A stretch of 64,000 nucleotides of DNA, taken from positions 62,001 through 126,000 of the forward strand of contig NZ_JAJBQV010000003.1 of assembly GCF_020539865.1 (NCBI RefSeq), written 5' to 3'. Below, piece by piece: positions 52,514 to 60,785 of this stretch. The position numbers and the translations under genes were made by a program. The stretch is from Megasphaera elsdenii (GTDB lineage: Bacteria; Bacillota; Negativicutes; Veillonellales; Megasphaeraceae). Positions within the stretch are counted from its first letter, which is position 1; each line of letters starts with the position of its first letter. The notes beneath the pieces were generated by a model. The model did not search any database and was not told the DNA's origin. It was given only the letters and a program-made list of their open reading frames with translations.

Positions 52514-53785
52514 ATGTTTATAGACAGAGCAAGAATTTTTGTACAGTCTGGCAAGGGCGGCGACGGCATGAGCAGCTTCCGTCACGAAAAGTTCGTCCCC
52601 AAGGGCGGACCGAATGGCGGTGACGGCGGTCAAGGCGGCAACGTCGTCCTCGTCGCCGACCGCAACGTCAATACCTTGGTCGACTTCCGCTTCCGCCGCC
52701 TGTTCAAGGCCAAACCCGGCGGAAAAGGGGAAGGTAGCAATAAGTATGGCCGCAATGCCGAAGACTTATTGATTACCGTTCCAGTGGGAACCATCGTCAA
52801 AGATGAAGAAACAGGGCAGGTCATGGCCGACTTATCCCGCGACGGCCAGCGGGCCATCGTCGCCAAAGGCGGCCGCGGCGGCCGCGGTAACTGGCATTTC
52901 CGGACTAGCGCTAACCGGACGCCGACCTTTGCCGAACGGGGCGAACCGGGCGAAGAACGGTGGCTGCGCCTGGAATTGAAGGTCCTGGCTGATGTCGGCC
53001 TTTTGGGCTATCCCAGCGTCGGCAAATCGAGTATCCTGCGCAAAGTTTCGGCAGCCCAACCGGAAGTGGCCGCTTACCATTTCACGACGCTCAATCCAAT
53101 CCTGGGTGTCGTCAATCTGCCGGATCACCGCAGTTTCGTCATGGCCGATATTCCCGGCCTCATCGACGGGGCGAGTGAAGGTGTCGGCCTGGGCCACGAT
53201 TTCTTGCGCCACATCGAACGGACGAAGATCCTCATCCACGTCATCGACGTATCGGGCATCGAAGGCCGCGACCCCATCGAAGACTATGAAAAAATCAACG
53301 CGGAACTGGCGAAATACAGTGAAAAACTGTCGCGCAAGCAGCAAATCGTAGCTGCCAATAAGATCGACCTCCTCGGCGATTCGGACAACTTGGAACGGCT
53401 GATGGACTACATGGCCGCCCACGGCGTCGAAGTCTATCCCATCTGCGCCATGACTGGCGAAGGCATGGACAAGCTCTTGGAACGGGTTTGGACGATGCTG
53501 GAAGAATACGTGGAAGAACCGGACGAAACGACGGAAGAAGTCGTCTATAAAGCCCAGAACAAGCCGGACTTTGAAGTCAAGCGTGACGACGACGGCGCCT
53601 TCGTCATCACCGGTGCCCGCATCGAAAACCTCGTCGCCATGACCAACTTCGACGACGACCAGTCCTTGCGCCGTTTCCAGCGCATCTGGCGCTACATGGA
53701 ACTGGATAAGCTCCTCCAGGAACACGGCATCCAGGACGGCAACACCGTCCGCATTTACTCCATGGAATTTGAATACCACAAATGA
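52514..53785 (+). CDS. obg: GTPase Obg (CgtA)
   Basis: Ribosome-associated GTPase for 50S assembly and stringent response. 423 residues: glycine-rich Obg fold (RIFVQSGKGGDGMSSFRHEKF..., 1-158), G domain with GYPSVGKSSIL, DIPGLIDGASEG and NKIDL, and the C-terminal OCT domain (about 345-423). RBS ATGAGGTG before ATG. The rplU-rpmA genes that often precede obg are not here; yhbY follows after a repeat spacer. Confidence 0.96.
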   Translation: MFIDRARIFVQSGKGGDGMSSFRHEKFVPKGGPNGGDGGQGGNVVLVADRNVNTLVDFRFRRLFKAKPGGKGEGSNKYGRNAEDLLITVPVGTIVKDEETGQVMADLSRDGQRAIVAKGGRGGRGNWHFRTSANRTPTFAERGEPGEERWLRLELKVLADVGLLGYPSVGKSSILRKVSAAQPEVAAYHFTTLNPILGVVNLPDHRSFVMADIPGLIDGASEGVGLGHDFLRHIERTKILIHVIDVSGIEGRDPIEDYEKINAELAKYSEKLSRKQQIVAANKIDLLGDSDNLERLMDYMAAHGVEVYPICAMTGEGMDKLLERVWTMLEEYVEEPDETTEEVVYKAQNKPDFEVKRDDDGAFVITGARIENLVAMTNFDDDQSLRRFQRIWRYMELDKLLQEHGIQDGNTVRIYSMEFEYHK

Positions 53786-53975
53786 CGCAGGCCGCCAATG
53801 GCTCCTCTGATAGGGGAGCCATTGTAGGGGCTCGCACGTGGCGAGCCCGCCTGAGTCCGGCGGTAACACACCAGGCCTCCGTAGGGGCTCGCATGTGGCG
53901 AGCCCGCAGAGTCCGGCGGTAACGCCCCCGGCACCCCGTAGGGGCCGCCCAAAGGGCGGCCCGCCTGAATCCTAC
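53786..53975. repeat. Three type B palindromes in tandem
   Basis: GGCTCCTCTGATAGGGGAGCC (about 53799) is followed by GTAGGGGCTCGC-ACGTG-GCGAGCCCG (53826-53850), GTAGGGGCTCGC-ATGTG-GCGAGCCCG (53882-53906) and GTAGGGGCCGCCC-AAA-GGGCGGCCCG (about 53939-53964), the last two separated by near-identical AGTCCGGCGGTAACGC linkers. Confidence 0.82.
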
Positions 53976-54010
53976 TTGTTTTACATAATAATGAACCTAA
54001 GGAGATCCAC

Positions 54011-54304
54011 ATGAACAATAAAGATAAGAAGCAACTTAAGGGCATGGCCAGCCTCATGCCGTCTGTCGTCCAGATTGGCAAAGACGGCCTCAGCGATGCC
54101 GTCATCGACAGCGCCCGGGCTGCCATTACGGCGCGGGAACTCATCAAAGCCCACGTCCTCAACAACGCCAATCTGCCGACGAAGGAAACGATGGAAGATT
54201 TGGCCGATATGCTCGGTGCCGAACTCATCCAGGTCATCGGCCATTATGGCATCTTGTTTAAGAAGAAAGACAAGAAATCCCATTACGAATTTATTAAAGA
54301 CTAG
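54011..54304 (+). CDS. yhbY: CRM-domain ribosome assembly protein YhbY
   Basis: 97-residue RNA-binding protein of the CRM family that binds pre-50S particles. Recognised by LKGMASLMPSVVQIGKDGLSDAVI at the N-terminus and HVLNNANLPTKE with a C-terminal GxxG-like loop. RBS AAGGAG before the ATG. proB follows 13 bp later, the usual Firmicute order obg-yhbY-proB. Confidence 0.94.
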   Translation: MNNKDKKQLKGMASLMPSVVQIGKDGLSDAVIDSARAAITARELIKAHVLNNANLPTKETMEDLADMLGAELIQVIGHYGILFKKKDKKSHYEFIKD

Positions 54305-54317
54305 GACGTGAGGCTTT

Positions 54318-55448
54318 GTGAACAGTACAAGCAGGGACTTCGGCCAGAAGAAGCGCATTGTCGTCAAGGTCGGGTCCAGCACCATTTCCCATGCTACGGG
54401 AAAACTGAATTATCAGCGCATGGAACACCTGGTCCGGGAACTGGCGGATCTCCAGAACCAGGGGAAGCAGATGCTCCTCGTCAGTTCCGGTGCGACTAAT
54501 GCCGGCATGGCGCCGCTCCATATGGATCACCGGCCCCGGTCGATACGGGAAAAGCAGGCCCTCGCCGCCGTCGGCCAGGGCGTTCTCATGCATACGTATG
54601 AACGGCTCTTCCGCGAATACGGCCAGGTCGTCGGCCAGGTCCTCTTGACCCGCATGGATTCCCAGGACCGGAGCAAGTTCATGAACTCCCGCAATGCGTT
54701 GCTGACGATGCTCGACATGGGTGTCATTCCTATCATCAATGAAAACGACGTCGTCGCCGTCGACGAATACAAAATCGGCGACAACGACACCTTGTCGGCC
54801 ATGGTCAGCGGCCTCGTCGATGCGGACCTGCTCATCCTCTTATCCGATATTGACGGTCTCTATACGGACAACCCGCGGACCCATGCCGATGCCCAAATCA
54901 TCCCTGTCGTCGACAACATTGACAAGCACATCTATGAAATCGCCGGCGACGCCGGGTCCAGCATGGGTACAGGTGGTATGTACACGAAGATACAGGCCGC
55001 ATCCATCGCTACGGCGGCCGACGTGGATATGGTCATCGCCTCGGGTAGTGAAGACGGCATCATCAGCCGCATCTGTGCCGGTGAGGATGTAGGGACGCTG
55101 TTCAAGGCCAAAGAAACGCCGCTGCACTCGAAGAAGCGCTGGCTCGTATCGGGCAGCAAGGCTCAAGGCCGGCTCGTCGTCGACCAGGGCTGCCGCAATG
55201 CCATCATCGACCGCGGTTCCAGTCTCTTGCCTGTCGGCATCACGGCCGTCGAAGGTATTTTCGACGAAGGGGACATCGTCAGTGTCGTCTACGATGGCCT
55301 GACCATTGCCAAGGGCATCAGCAACTACAGCAGCGTCAACATCAATGCCATCAAGGGCCTGCAGTCTGCAGATATCCCCAAGGTCCTAGGCCATAATGGT
55401 ATTTATGAGGAAGTCATTCATCGCGATAATCTCGTCGCCATGTATTAA
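54318..55448 (+). CDS. proB: Glutamate 5-kinase
   Basis: First step of proline synthesis from glutamate. 376 residues: amino-acid-kinase domain (IVVKVGSSTISHATGKLN, INENDVVAVDEYKIGDNDTLSA, SDIDGLYTDNPR, GTGGMYTKIQAA) and a C-terminal PUA domain (about 280-376). Starts at GTG 54318 with RBS ACGTGAGG. Forms an operon with proA 14 bp downstream. Proline feedback inhibition is expected from the family. Confidence 0.96.
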   Translation: MNSTSRDFGQKKRIVVKVGSSTISHATGKLNYQRMEHLVRELADLQNQGKQMLLVSSGATNAGMAPLHMDHRPRSIREKQALAAVGQGVLMHTYERLFREYGQVVGQVLLTRMDSQDRSKFMNSRNALLTMLDMGVIPIINENDVVAVDEYKIGDNDTLSAMVSGLVDADLLILLSDIDGLYTDNPRTHADAQIIPVVDNIDKHIYEIAGDAGSSMGTGGMYTKIQAASIATAADVDMVIASGSEDGIISRICAGEDVGTLFKAKETPLHSKKRWLVSGSKAQGRLVVDQGCRNAIIDRGSSLLPVGITAVEGIFDEGDIVSVVYDGLTIAKGISNYSSVNINAIKGLQSADIPKVLGHNGIYEEVIHRDNLVAMY

Positions 55449-55462
55449 AAGGGGGAGTTTCT

Positions 55463-56707
55463 ATGATATCCGAAGTATTCCGTAAAGGCCGCGATGCCAA
55501 GGAAGCCTCATACGTCTTGGCCGCTGCCTCGACGGCTGAAAAGAATCAGGCCCTGGCTGCCATTGCTGACGGCCTCATCGCTCATGAAGGTGATATCCTG
55601 GCTGCCAATGCCGTCGATTTGCAGCGGGCCCAGGCCAAGGGCATGGCACCAGCTATGGTCGACCGCCTGACGCTGACGAAAGACCGCATTGCCGCCATGG
55701 CTGAAGGTGTCCGCCAGGTCATCGATTTGCCCGACCCGTCTGGCGTCGTCCTCGACGAATGGGACCGTCCCAACGGCCTGCACATCCGCAAGGTCAGTGT
55801 GCCCTTAGGCGTCATCGCCATCATTTATGAATCGCGGCCTAACGTCACTGTCGACGCTGCCGTCCTCTGCGTCAAAGCCGGCAATGCCTGTGTCCTCCGA
55901 GGAGGCAGTGAAGCCATCGCTTCTAATACGGCCCTGGCTAGCGTCATCCGCGAAGGGCTGGCTAAGGCCCATCTTCCAGCCGATGCAGTGAACCTCATCG
56001 AGAATACCGACCGGGCCTTGGTCAAAGAATTACTGACCTTGCGCCGCTATATCGATTTGGCCATTCCCCGCGGCGGTGCCGGCCTGATCCGCATGGTCGT
56101 CGATACGGCAACCGTCCCCTGCATCGAAACGGGGAGCGGCGTCTGCCACGTCTACGTCGATAAGGATGCCGATTTGGATATGGCCGTCAACATCGTCGAA
56201 AATGCCAAAGTTTCGCGGCCGTCGACGTGCAACGCCATGGAAACGCTTCTGGTCCACCGCGATGTGGCCGCTGCCTTCCTCAAGAAGCTGGCCCCAGTCA
56301 TGGAAGCGGACCGCGTCGAACTGCGCGGTGATGATGAAGCCCGCCAGGTCAGCGTCATGGGAACTGCCAGTGACGAAGACTGGGCGACGGAATACAATGC
56401 CCTTATCATGTCGGTCAAGGTCGTCGGCTCTCTCGAGGAGGCTTTGCAACATATCCGCCGCTTCAGCACCCATCATTCCGAAGCCATCGTTACGGAAAAC
56501 AAGGCTACGGCCGCTGCCTTCCAGGCTGCTGTCGATTCGGCGGCTGTCTATGTCAACGCATCGACGCGCTTTACCGATGGCTTTGAATTCGGCTTTGGTG
56601 CCGAAATCGGCATCAGTACACAGAAACTGCACGTTCGCGGCCCTATGGGGCTGGAAGCCCTCGTGTCCTATAAATACCTCGTCGACGGCGACGGTCAGGT
56701 CCGTTGA
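55463..56707 (+). CDS. proA: Gamma-glutamyl phosphate reductase
   Basis: Second step of proline synthesis, NADPH-dependent. 414 residues of the aldehyde dehydrogenase fold: PLGVIAIIYESRPNVTVDAA, LCVKAGNACVLRGGSEA, the catalytic Cys in VSRPSTCNAMETLLVHR, and RFTDGFEFGFGAEIGISTQKLHVRGPMGLEAL. RBS AAGGGGGAG before ATG. Its TGA stop overlaps a TTG that could start a small membrane ORF. Confidence 0.96.
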   Translation: MISEVFRKGRDAKEASYVLAAASTAEKNQALAAIADGLIAHEGDILAANAVDLQRAQAKGMAPAMVDRLTLTKDRIAAMAEGVRQVIDLPDPSGVVLDEWDRPNGLHIRKVSVPLGVIAIIYESRPNVTVDAAVLCVKAGNACVLRGGSEAIASNTALASVIREGLAKAHLPADAVNLIENTDRALVKELLTLRRYIDLAIPRGGAGLIRMVVDTATVPCIETGSGVCHVYVDKDADLDMAVNIVENAKVSRPSTCNAMETLLVHRDVAAAFLKKLAPVMEADRVELRGDDEARQVSVMGTASDEDWATEYNALIMSVKVVGSLEEALQHIRRFSTHHSEAIVTENKATAAAFQAAVDSAAVYVNASTRFTDGFEFGFGAEIGISTQKLHVRGPMGLEALVSYKYLVDGDGQVR

Positions 56708-56868
56708 GGCTGCGCAGGTTGCGAGGGTATGGACGGACCTTGCGCCAGTATGCGGCGTCGCCGAAGACACAGTTTGAATATCGGCATTATGCCAAATTTT
56801 TATTGCTTTACGCGTTAGCAGTAGCTATCGCCTGGGGAGGAATCTATTGGTACCATGGAAATCAATAG
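56704..56868 (+). CDS. Candidate 54-residue small membrane protein between proA and nadD
   Basis: An open frame from TTG 56704, which overlaps the proA stop (TTGA), to TAG 56866, inside the start of nadD. The predicted product has a strongly basic N-terminus (RLRRLRGYGRTLRQYAASPK), an aromatic linker and one hydrophobic segment (FLLLYALAVAIAWGGIYWYH), a plausible positive-inside membrane protein. It fills the 147-bp gap between two tightly packed genes, with coding-like composition, but lacks a convincing RBS of its own and would depend on coupling to proA. No family recognised. Confidence 0.45.
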   Translation: MRLRRLRGYGRTLRQYAASPKTQFEYRHYAKFLLLYALAVAIAWGGIYWYHGNQ

Positions 56869-57496
56869 GCTCGGCATCATGGGAGGAACCTTCAATCCCA
56901 TCCATTTAGGCCATCTCATGATTGCCGAAGAAGCGCGCCAGACCTTTCACCTGGATAAGGTCCTCTTTGTGCCGTCATACATCACACCCAATAAGAACGT
57001 CAACGGTGCGACGGCCGAGCAGCGCCTGGCCATGACGCGCCTGGCTACGGCTGACAACCCGCATTTTACAGTCAGTGATATGGAGATGCGCCGCAAGGGC
57101 AACTCCTATACGGTCGATACGCTGCGCTTCTTGAAGAAGCTCTACGGACCGTCGTATATCTTGTATTTTATATCCGGCACAGACACTATCCACGACTTGC
57201 ACAACTGGAAAGAACCGGAAGAAATCCTGAAGTTGTGCCAGTTCGTCGGAGCGACCCGGCCCGATGGCTCAGAACAAATCGATTCCATCATCGCCTCTTT
57301 CGGAGAGCTGGGGAAGCGTATTCTCAAGCTGCCCGTACCGACGATGGAAATTTCATCGACGGAACTGCGCCGCCGCATCTGCCTGGGCCTGTCTGTACGC
57401 TATATGATATCGCCGGCTGTGGCCGAATACATCAGAAAAAATGGAGTATATCAATGTACAACGAAGAATTCAAAGATAAAATCAAAGAGGATTTAA
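56855..57496 (+). CDS. nadD: Nicotinate-nucleotide adenylyltransferase
   Basis: Makes nicotinic acid adenine dinucleotide, the substrate of NadE. 213 residues with the nucleotidyltransferase motif GIMGGTFNPIHLGHL at the N-terminus and ISSTELRRRI near the C-terminus. ATG 56855; GGGAGG lies 13-14 bp upstream, a rather long spacing. It overlaps yqeK by 43 bp, the usual Firmicute nadD-yqeK arrangement. Confidence 0.95.
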   Translation: MEINRLGIMGGTFNPIHLGHLMIAEEARQTFHLDKVLFVPSYITPNKNVNGATAEQRLAMTRLATADNPHFTVSDMEMRRKGNSYTVDTLRFLKKLYGPSYILYFISGTDTIHDLHNWKEPEEILKLCQFVGATRPDGSEQIDSIIASFGELGKRILKLPVPTMEISSTELRRRICLGLSVRYMISPAVAEYIRKNGVYQCTTKNSKIKSKRI

Positions 57497-58050
57497 AGAA
57501 ATCTCTGTCTTCTCATCGCTATACCCATGTATTGGGTGTAGCAGCAGCGGCCCGCGAACTGGCAGACCGCTACGGATGTGATGCCGATACGGCCGAAGTA
57601 GCCGGCCTTTTGCACGATGCTGCCAAACAGCTGCCCCTGCCGGACATGCAGGCCTTGGCGGAAAAATCTTTTCCCGTCTTGCCAGCACCGATTTTGGCCA
57701 ATGGCGGTCTGCTCCACGGCTATGCCGCTGTGACCATCGCCAAGGAGCGCTATGGCATTACCGACGTGGCTCTCTTAGGGGCTATTGCCCATCATACGAC
57801 GGGGGCAGAACAGATGAGCACGCTGGAAAAAATCATTTTTCTCGCCGATTACATCGAAGTGAACCGCGACTTCGACGGCGTCGACAATCTGCGCCAAGCC
57901 GCCCGGCGCGACCTCGATGAAGCCGTCCTCTTAGGCTATGATTCGACGATCCGCCATCTCCTGGACCAGGGCAAACCTATTTTCGTCGGCACCGTCGTCA
58001 ACCGCAATGCCCAAATCGACGTCGTCCGTGCCGCAGATCGGAAGGCTTGA
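57454..58050 (+). CDS. yqeK: HD-domain hydrolase YqeK (Ap4A hydrolase)
   Basis: 198 residues with HD-domain metal ligands: H in RYTHVLGVA, HD in AGLLHDAAKQL, HGYAA, and D in FLADYIE. YqeK proteins symmetrically hydrolyse diadenosine tetraphosphate to ADP. ATG 57454 preceded by ATGGAG; an in-frame codon far upstream inside nadD is rejected. The downstream LCP-like gene begins 2 bp after the stop. Confidence 0.93.
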   Translation: MYNEEFKDKIKEDLKKSLSSHRYTHVLGVAAAARELADRYGCDADTAEVAGLLHDAAKQLPLPDMQALAEKSFPVLPAPILANGGLLHGYAAVTIAKERYGITDVALLGAIAHHTTGAEQMSTLEKIIFLADYIEVNRDFDGVDNLRQAARRDLDEAVLLGYDSTIRHLLDQGKPIFVGTVVNRNAQIDVVRAADRKA

Positions 58051-58052
58051 GG

Positions 58053-59021
58053 ATGACACAGGAGAAACGAAGAAAGATATTATACCGCATCCTGGCTATC
58101 GTCGCTGCCATCGCCGTTATTCTGGCAGTCCGGTCTCTGTACCTGCATTACCAATCTATCAAAGAGGCGCCGATCCAGCAGGATGCGCCGGACACGAGGC
58201 AGACCCAGAGCGACAGTTCCGTCTTTGCCCAGACCAGTCCGGACAAGCCACTCTACGTCCTGCTCCTCGGAATCGATGGCGGTGACCCCCAGCAGGCGAA
58301 TTTCGTCGGTGTCGCAGCCATCAACAAGGACAAGAAGCACATCGACATCATCATGCTGCCAGACGATACGAAAATCGAAGGGCGCAAGGAAAAGGGCATC
58401 CAAGAATTGCAGGATGTCTACAGTGAAGGCGGCATGAGCCTGGTCCGGGCCGTCGTCGAAGATATTTTCCATATCCCCATCCCCTATTATGCGACCTTTA
58501 CGGCCGACTCTTTCTCAAAGATGGTCGAACTCAGCGGCGGCGTGCCGATTTACGTCGAAAAGAATATGTACCATGGCGACGAAGGAACAGGGAAGACGGA
58601 CATCAACCTCTTCCAGGGCTATCAGACCCTGACCGGGAAGGAAGCGGCCGGTTATATGCGCTATATCGACAGCGACGGCTATCTGTCGCGGACGCAGCGG
58701 CAAGAACGGTTCATCAAGAACTTCTACGAAGACCGTCAGGACTGCTTCGGCGTGACCAATGCCTTCTTCCTGTACCGGGCCTGGCACGACGTCGATTCCA
58801 ATATTTCCGCCAAGGATATGGCTCAGCTGGCCTTTGACTTCCGCGGCGTGACGGCGGATAATATCGATTTTTATATCCTGCCTGGCGAAATGGCCATGAG
58901 CGGCAAGAACGGCGATACGAAATATTACTGGACCTACGATCCCGTCGAAGTACAGAAAGTCATTGGCCGCACGAATAACGCCATTTCGACGGCGCCGGAA
59001 CCGGATGATACGAAACAATAA
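58053..59021 (+). CDS. Divergent LytR-CpsA-Psr (LCP)-like membrane protein
   Basis: 322 residues: a membrane anchor (about 10-30), a linker and an LCP-like extracytoplasmic domain with LYVLLLGIDGGD, a SGGVPIYVEKNM stretch (family GGV-V-V) and LTGKEAAGYMRYIDSDGYLSRTQRQERF (family qAL-Y-R...D--R--RQ). LCP enzymes attach teichoic or capsular polymers to peptidoglycan. Two usually conserved pyrophosphate-binding segments are altered: the RSDTIM-like segment reads QANFVGVAAI, and the PRD motif reads LPDD. It may bind different lipid-linked substrates or be non-catalytic. ATG 58053 is preferred to TTG 58047. Confidence 0.78.
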   Translation: MTQEKRRKILYRILAIVAAIAVILAVRSLYLHYQSIKEAPIQQDAPDTRQTQSDSSVFAQTSPDKPLYVLLLGIDGGDPQQANFVGVAAINKDKKHIDIIMLPDDTKIEGRKEKGIQELQDVYSEGGMSLVRAVVEDIFHIPIPYYATFTADSFSKMVELSGGVPIYVEKNMYHGDEGTGKTDINLFQGYQTLTGKEAAGYMRYIDSDGYLSRTQRQERFIKNFYEDRQDCFGVTNAFFLYRAWHDVDSNISAKDMAQLAFDFRGVTADNIDFYILPGEMAMSGKNGDTKYYWTYDPVEVQKVIGRTNNAISTAPEPDDTKQ

Positions 59022-59051
59022 TAATTACGTCATAAAGGAGTTACTACATAT

Positions 59052-59435
59052 ATGCCAATTACCATGAAAGCAGCGAAAGCTGAACAACCGAAAGAATTGA
59101 AGAGCTATGAAATTGCCTGCAAGGCTGCTGACGACAAAAAAGCCTGGGATATCGTCACCCTCGATATGAGCGATTCGTCCCTCATGGCGGATTACTTCGT
59201 CATCTGCAGTGCCCGCAACAACCGGCAGTCCCAGAGTATTGCCGACAACATCGAAGAACAGATGGAAAAGAACGGCTATGATGTCCGTCACGTCGAAGGC
59301 TACCGTGAAGGCAAGTGGATCCTCATCGACGCTGGCGAAGTCATTGCCCACGTCTTCGTCGAACAGGACCGCCAGTATTACGATTTGGAAAACTTGTGGT
59401 GCGACGCACCGCGCATTGCCTACGAAGGTGAATGA
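59052..59435 (+). CDS. rsfS: Ribosomal silencing factor RsfS
   Basis: 127 residues; binds L14 and blocks subunit joining in starvation. Family motifs ITLDMSDSSLMADYFVICSA (here IVTLDMSDSSLMADYFVICSARNNRQ), VEGYREGKWILIDAGEVIAHVF and the Tyr/Asp-rich end YYDLENLW. A 15-residue N-terminal extension precedes the usual start. RBS AAAGGAG lies ahead of ATG 59052. Usual partner of yqeK in Firmicutes. Confidence 0.95.
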   Translation: MPITMKAAKAEQPKELKSYEIACKAADDKKAWDIVTLDMSDSSLMADYFVICSARNNRQSQSIADNIEEQMEKNGYDVRHVEGYREGKWILIDAGEVIAHVFVEQDRQYYDLENLWCDAPRIAYEGE

Positions 59436-59436
59436 G

Positions 59437-60291
59437 ATGACGACACTTCAGGAAAATAGTATTGCTACGCTGGAAGTCCTGCGCCAGAGCGATATGGGCG
59501 TCTTTTTGAACGGCGGTACGGGCAATACGAACGACGATATTTTACTCCATAAGAATCAGCAGACTGGCGACGTCAAAGTGGGCGACAAAGTGACGGTCTT
59601 CTTGTACCATGACCCATCCGGTCGCTTGACGGCTTCTATGCGCCTGCCTAAAATCAAAGTCGGCCAGATCGGCTATGCGCCAGTCATCAATACGACGCGC
59701 TTCGGCGCCTTCGTCGACGTCGGTACAGAACGGGGTATCTTCATGCCCTTCGCCGAAATGAAAGGCCGCCCGAAGGAAGGGGAATACGTCTGGGTCAAGC
59801 TCTATGAAGACAAGTCCCACCGCCTGGCCGTATCTATGGAAGTAGAAGACGAAATGCGCCGGGCTTCGCGGGCCGCAACGGACGCCAAAGTCGGCGACTG
59901 GGTAGAAGGGGCAGTCTACAACATGACTGACCAAGGGGCGTATCTCATGACCCGCGAACGGTGGATTGCTTTCTTGCACCGCAGTGAATTCAACGGGCCT
60001 ATCCTCATCGGACAGATGATCAAGGGCCGCATTACGTACCTGCGTGAAGACGGCCGCATCAATATCTCTCTGCGCCAGACCAAGGAAAACGCCATCAATC
60101 CCGATGCCGAACGGATCCTGGACTTCCTCAAGCAGCGCAAAGGCAAGATGCCCTATGGCGATAAGACGGCACCGGCCGTCATCAAAGCCAAATTCGGCCT
60201 GAGCAAAGCCGCCTTCAAGCGCGCCTTGGGCCATCTCATGAAAGAAAAGAAAATCCATCAGGACCAGGGTTGGACGTATTTAGACGAATAA
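59437..60291 (+). CDS. CvfB/YitL-like S1-domain RNA-binding protein
   Basis: 284 residues with three S1-like OB domains (about 8-65, 70-135, 150-215; GAFVDVGTERGIFMPFAEM is the clearest) and a C-terminal winged helix (about 225-284). Related to Staphylococcus CvfB, which affects virulence gene expression through RNA binding; the role here is unknown. ATG 59437, with GAAGGTGA upstream inside the end of rsfS. Confidence 0.9.
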   Translation: MTTLQENSIATLEVLRQSDMGVFLNGGTGNTNDDILLHKNQQTGDVKVGDKVTVFLYHDPSGRLTASMRLPKIKVGQIGYAPVINTTRFGAFVDVGTERGIFMPFAEMKGRPKEGEYVWVKLYEDKSHRLAVSMEVEDEMRRASRAATDAKVGDWVEGAVYNMTDQGAYLMTRERWIAFLHRSEFNGPILIGQMIKGRITYLREDGRINISLRQTKENAINPDAERILDFLKQRKGKMPYGDKTAPAVIKAKFGLSKAAFKRALGHLMKEKKIHQDQGWTYLDE

Positions 60292-60545
60292 ATTCGTCGT
60301 TTGCCGTGGATCGTTTGCCGTTTGCCGTAATAAACAGCTGCAGGCCGCAGCCGATGTAGGGGCTCGCACGTGCCTTTCTGGCCCAGCAGGTGCCGACCAA
60401 CGGAAGGCATAGGCTGGCTGCCAGAACGGACAGCAGAAGCGGCGAGCCCGCCGTTCGCAGGCCGCAGCGACATGAATCATGTCGCCGTAGGGGCCGTCCC
60501 AAAGGGCGGCCCGTTGTGGGAATCCCGCAAGCTGATGCGATTGAG
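60292..60545. repeat. Repeat-rich spacer, part 1
   Basis: CGTTTGCCGTGGATCGTTTG-like units, then a type B palindrome (left arm GGGGCTCGC at 60359, right arm GCGAGCCCG at about 60442) interrupted by the 62-bp unit, and an intact type B palindrome GTAGGGGCCGTCCC-AAA-GGGCGGCCCG (about 60487-60512). Confidence 0.78.
60373..60434 (+). repeat. 62-bp nested repeat unit, copy 3
   Basis: Begins CCTTTCTGGCCCAGCAGGTG and ends GAACGGACAGC, lying between the two arms of a type B palindrome. Confidence 0.82.
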
Positions 60546-60556
60546 CGGTTCGTATA

Positions 60557-60606
60557 AAAACGGGACCGTGCACGAAGACATATGTCATTATGCACGGTCC
60601 CGTTTT
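60557..60606. terminator. Terminator after the CvfB-like gene
   Basis: AAAACGGGACCGTGCA and TGCACGGTCCCGTTTT form a perfect 16-bp stem around an 18-nt loop that itself holds GACATATGTC. Located about 265 bp past the gene, beyond the repeats. Confidence 0.8.
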
Positions 60607-60642
60607 GATTTTGTAGGGGCCTCTACGTGGCAAGCCCCTACG

Positions 60643-60679
60643 GATTTATTTTTTTCTGTTAGACAGAAAAAAATAAATC
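60643..60679. repeat. 17-bp perfect inverted repeat with TAG loop
   Basis: GATTTATTTTTTTCTGT and ACAGAAAAAAATAAATC, separated only by TAG. It lies about 105 bp before the B6 transporter gene. It may be a bidirectional terminator, an operator or an inserted palindrome. Confidence 0.7.
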
Positions 60680-60785
60680 TGTCCCATTTACAATGGACAT
60701 AATATACCATAAAATAGAGTACAGATTAATCATAACCATACATTGGCCAATGTGTGAAACTCTGTAATCGTTAGGGGGATTTCAC

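Noticed and set aside
53826..53964. Regularly spaced palindromes as a possible CRISPR array
   Set aside because: Only three units, arms change between units and the spacers are similar to each other; no cas genes.
60280..60702. Open frames over the 60.3-60.7 kb repeats on both strands
   Set aside because: Consist of repeat, palindrome and terminator sequence; translations are low complexity.
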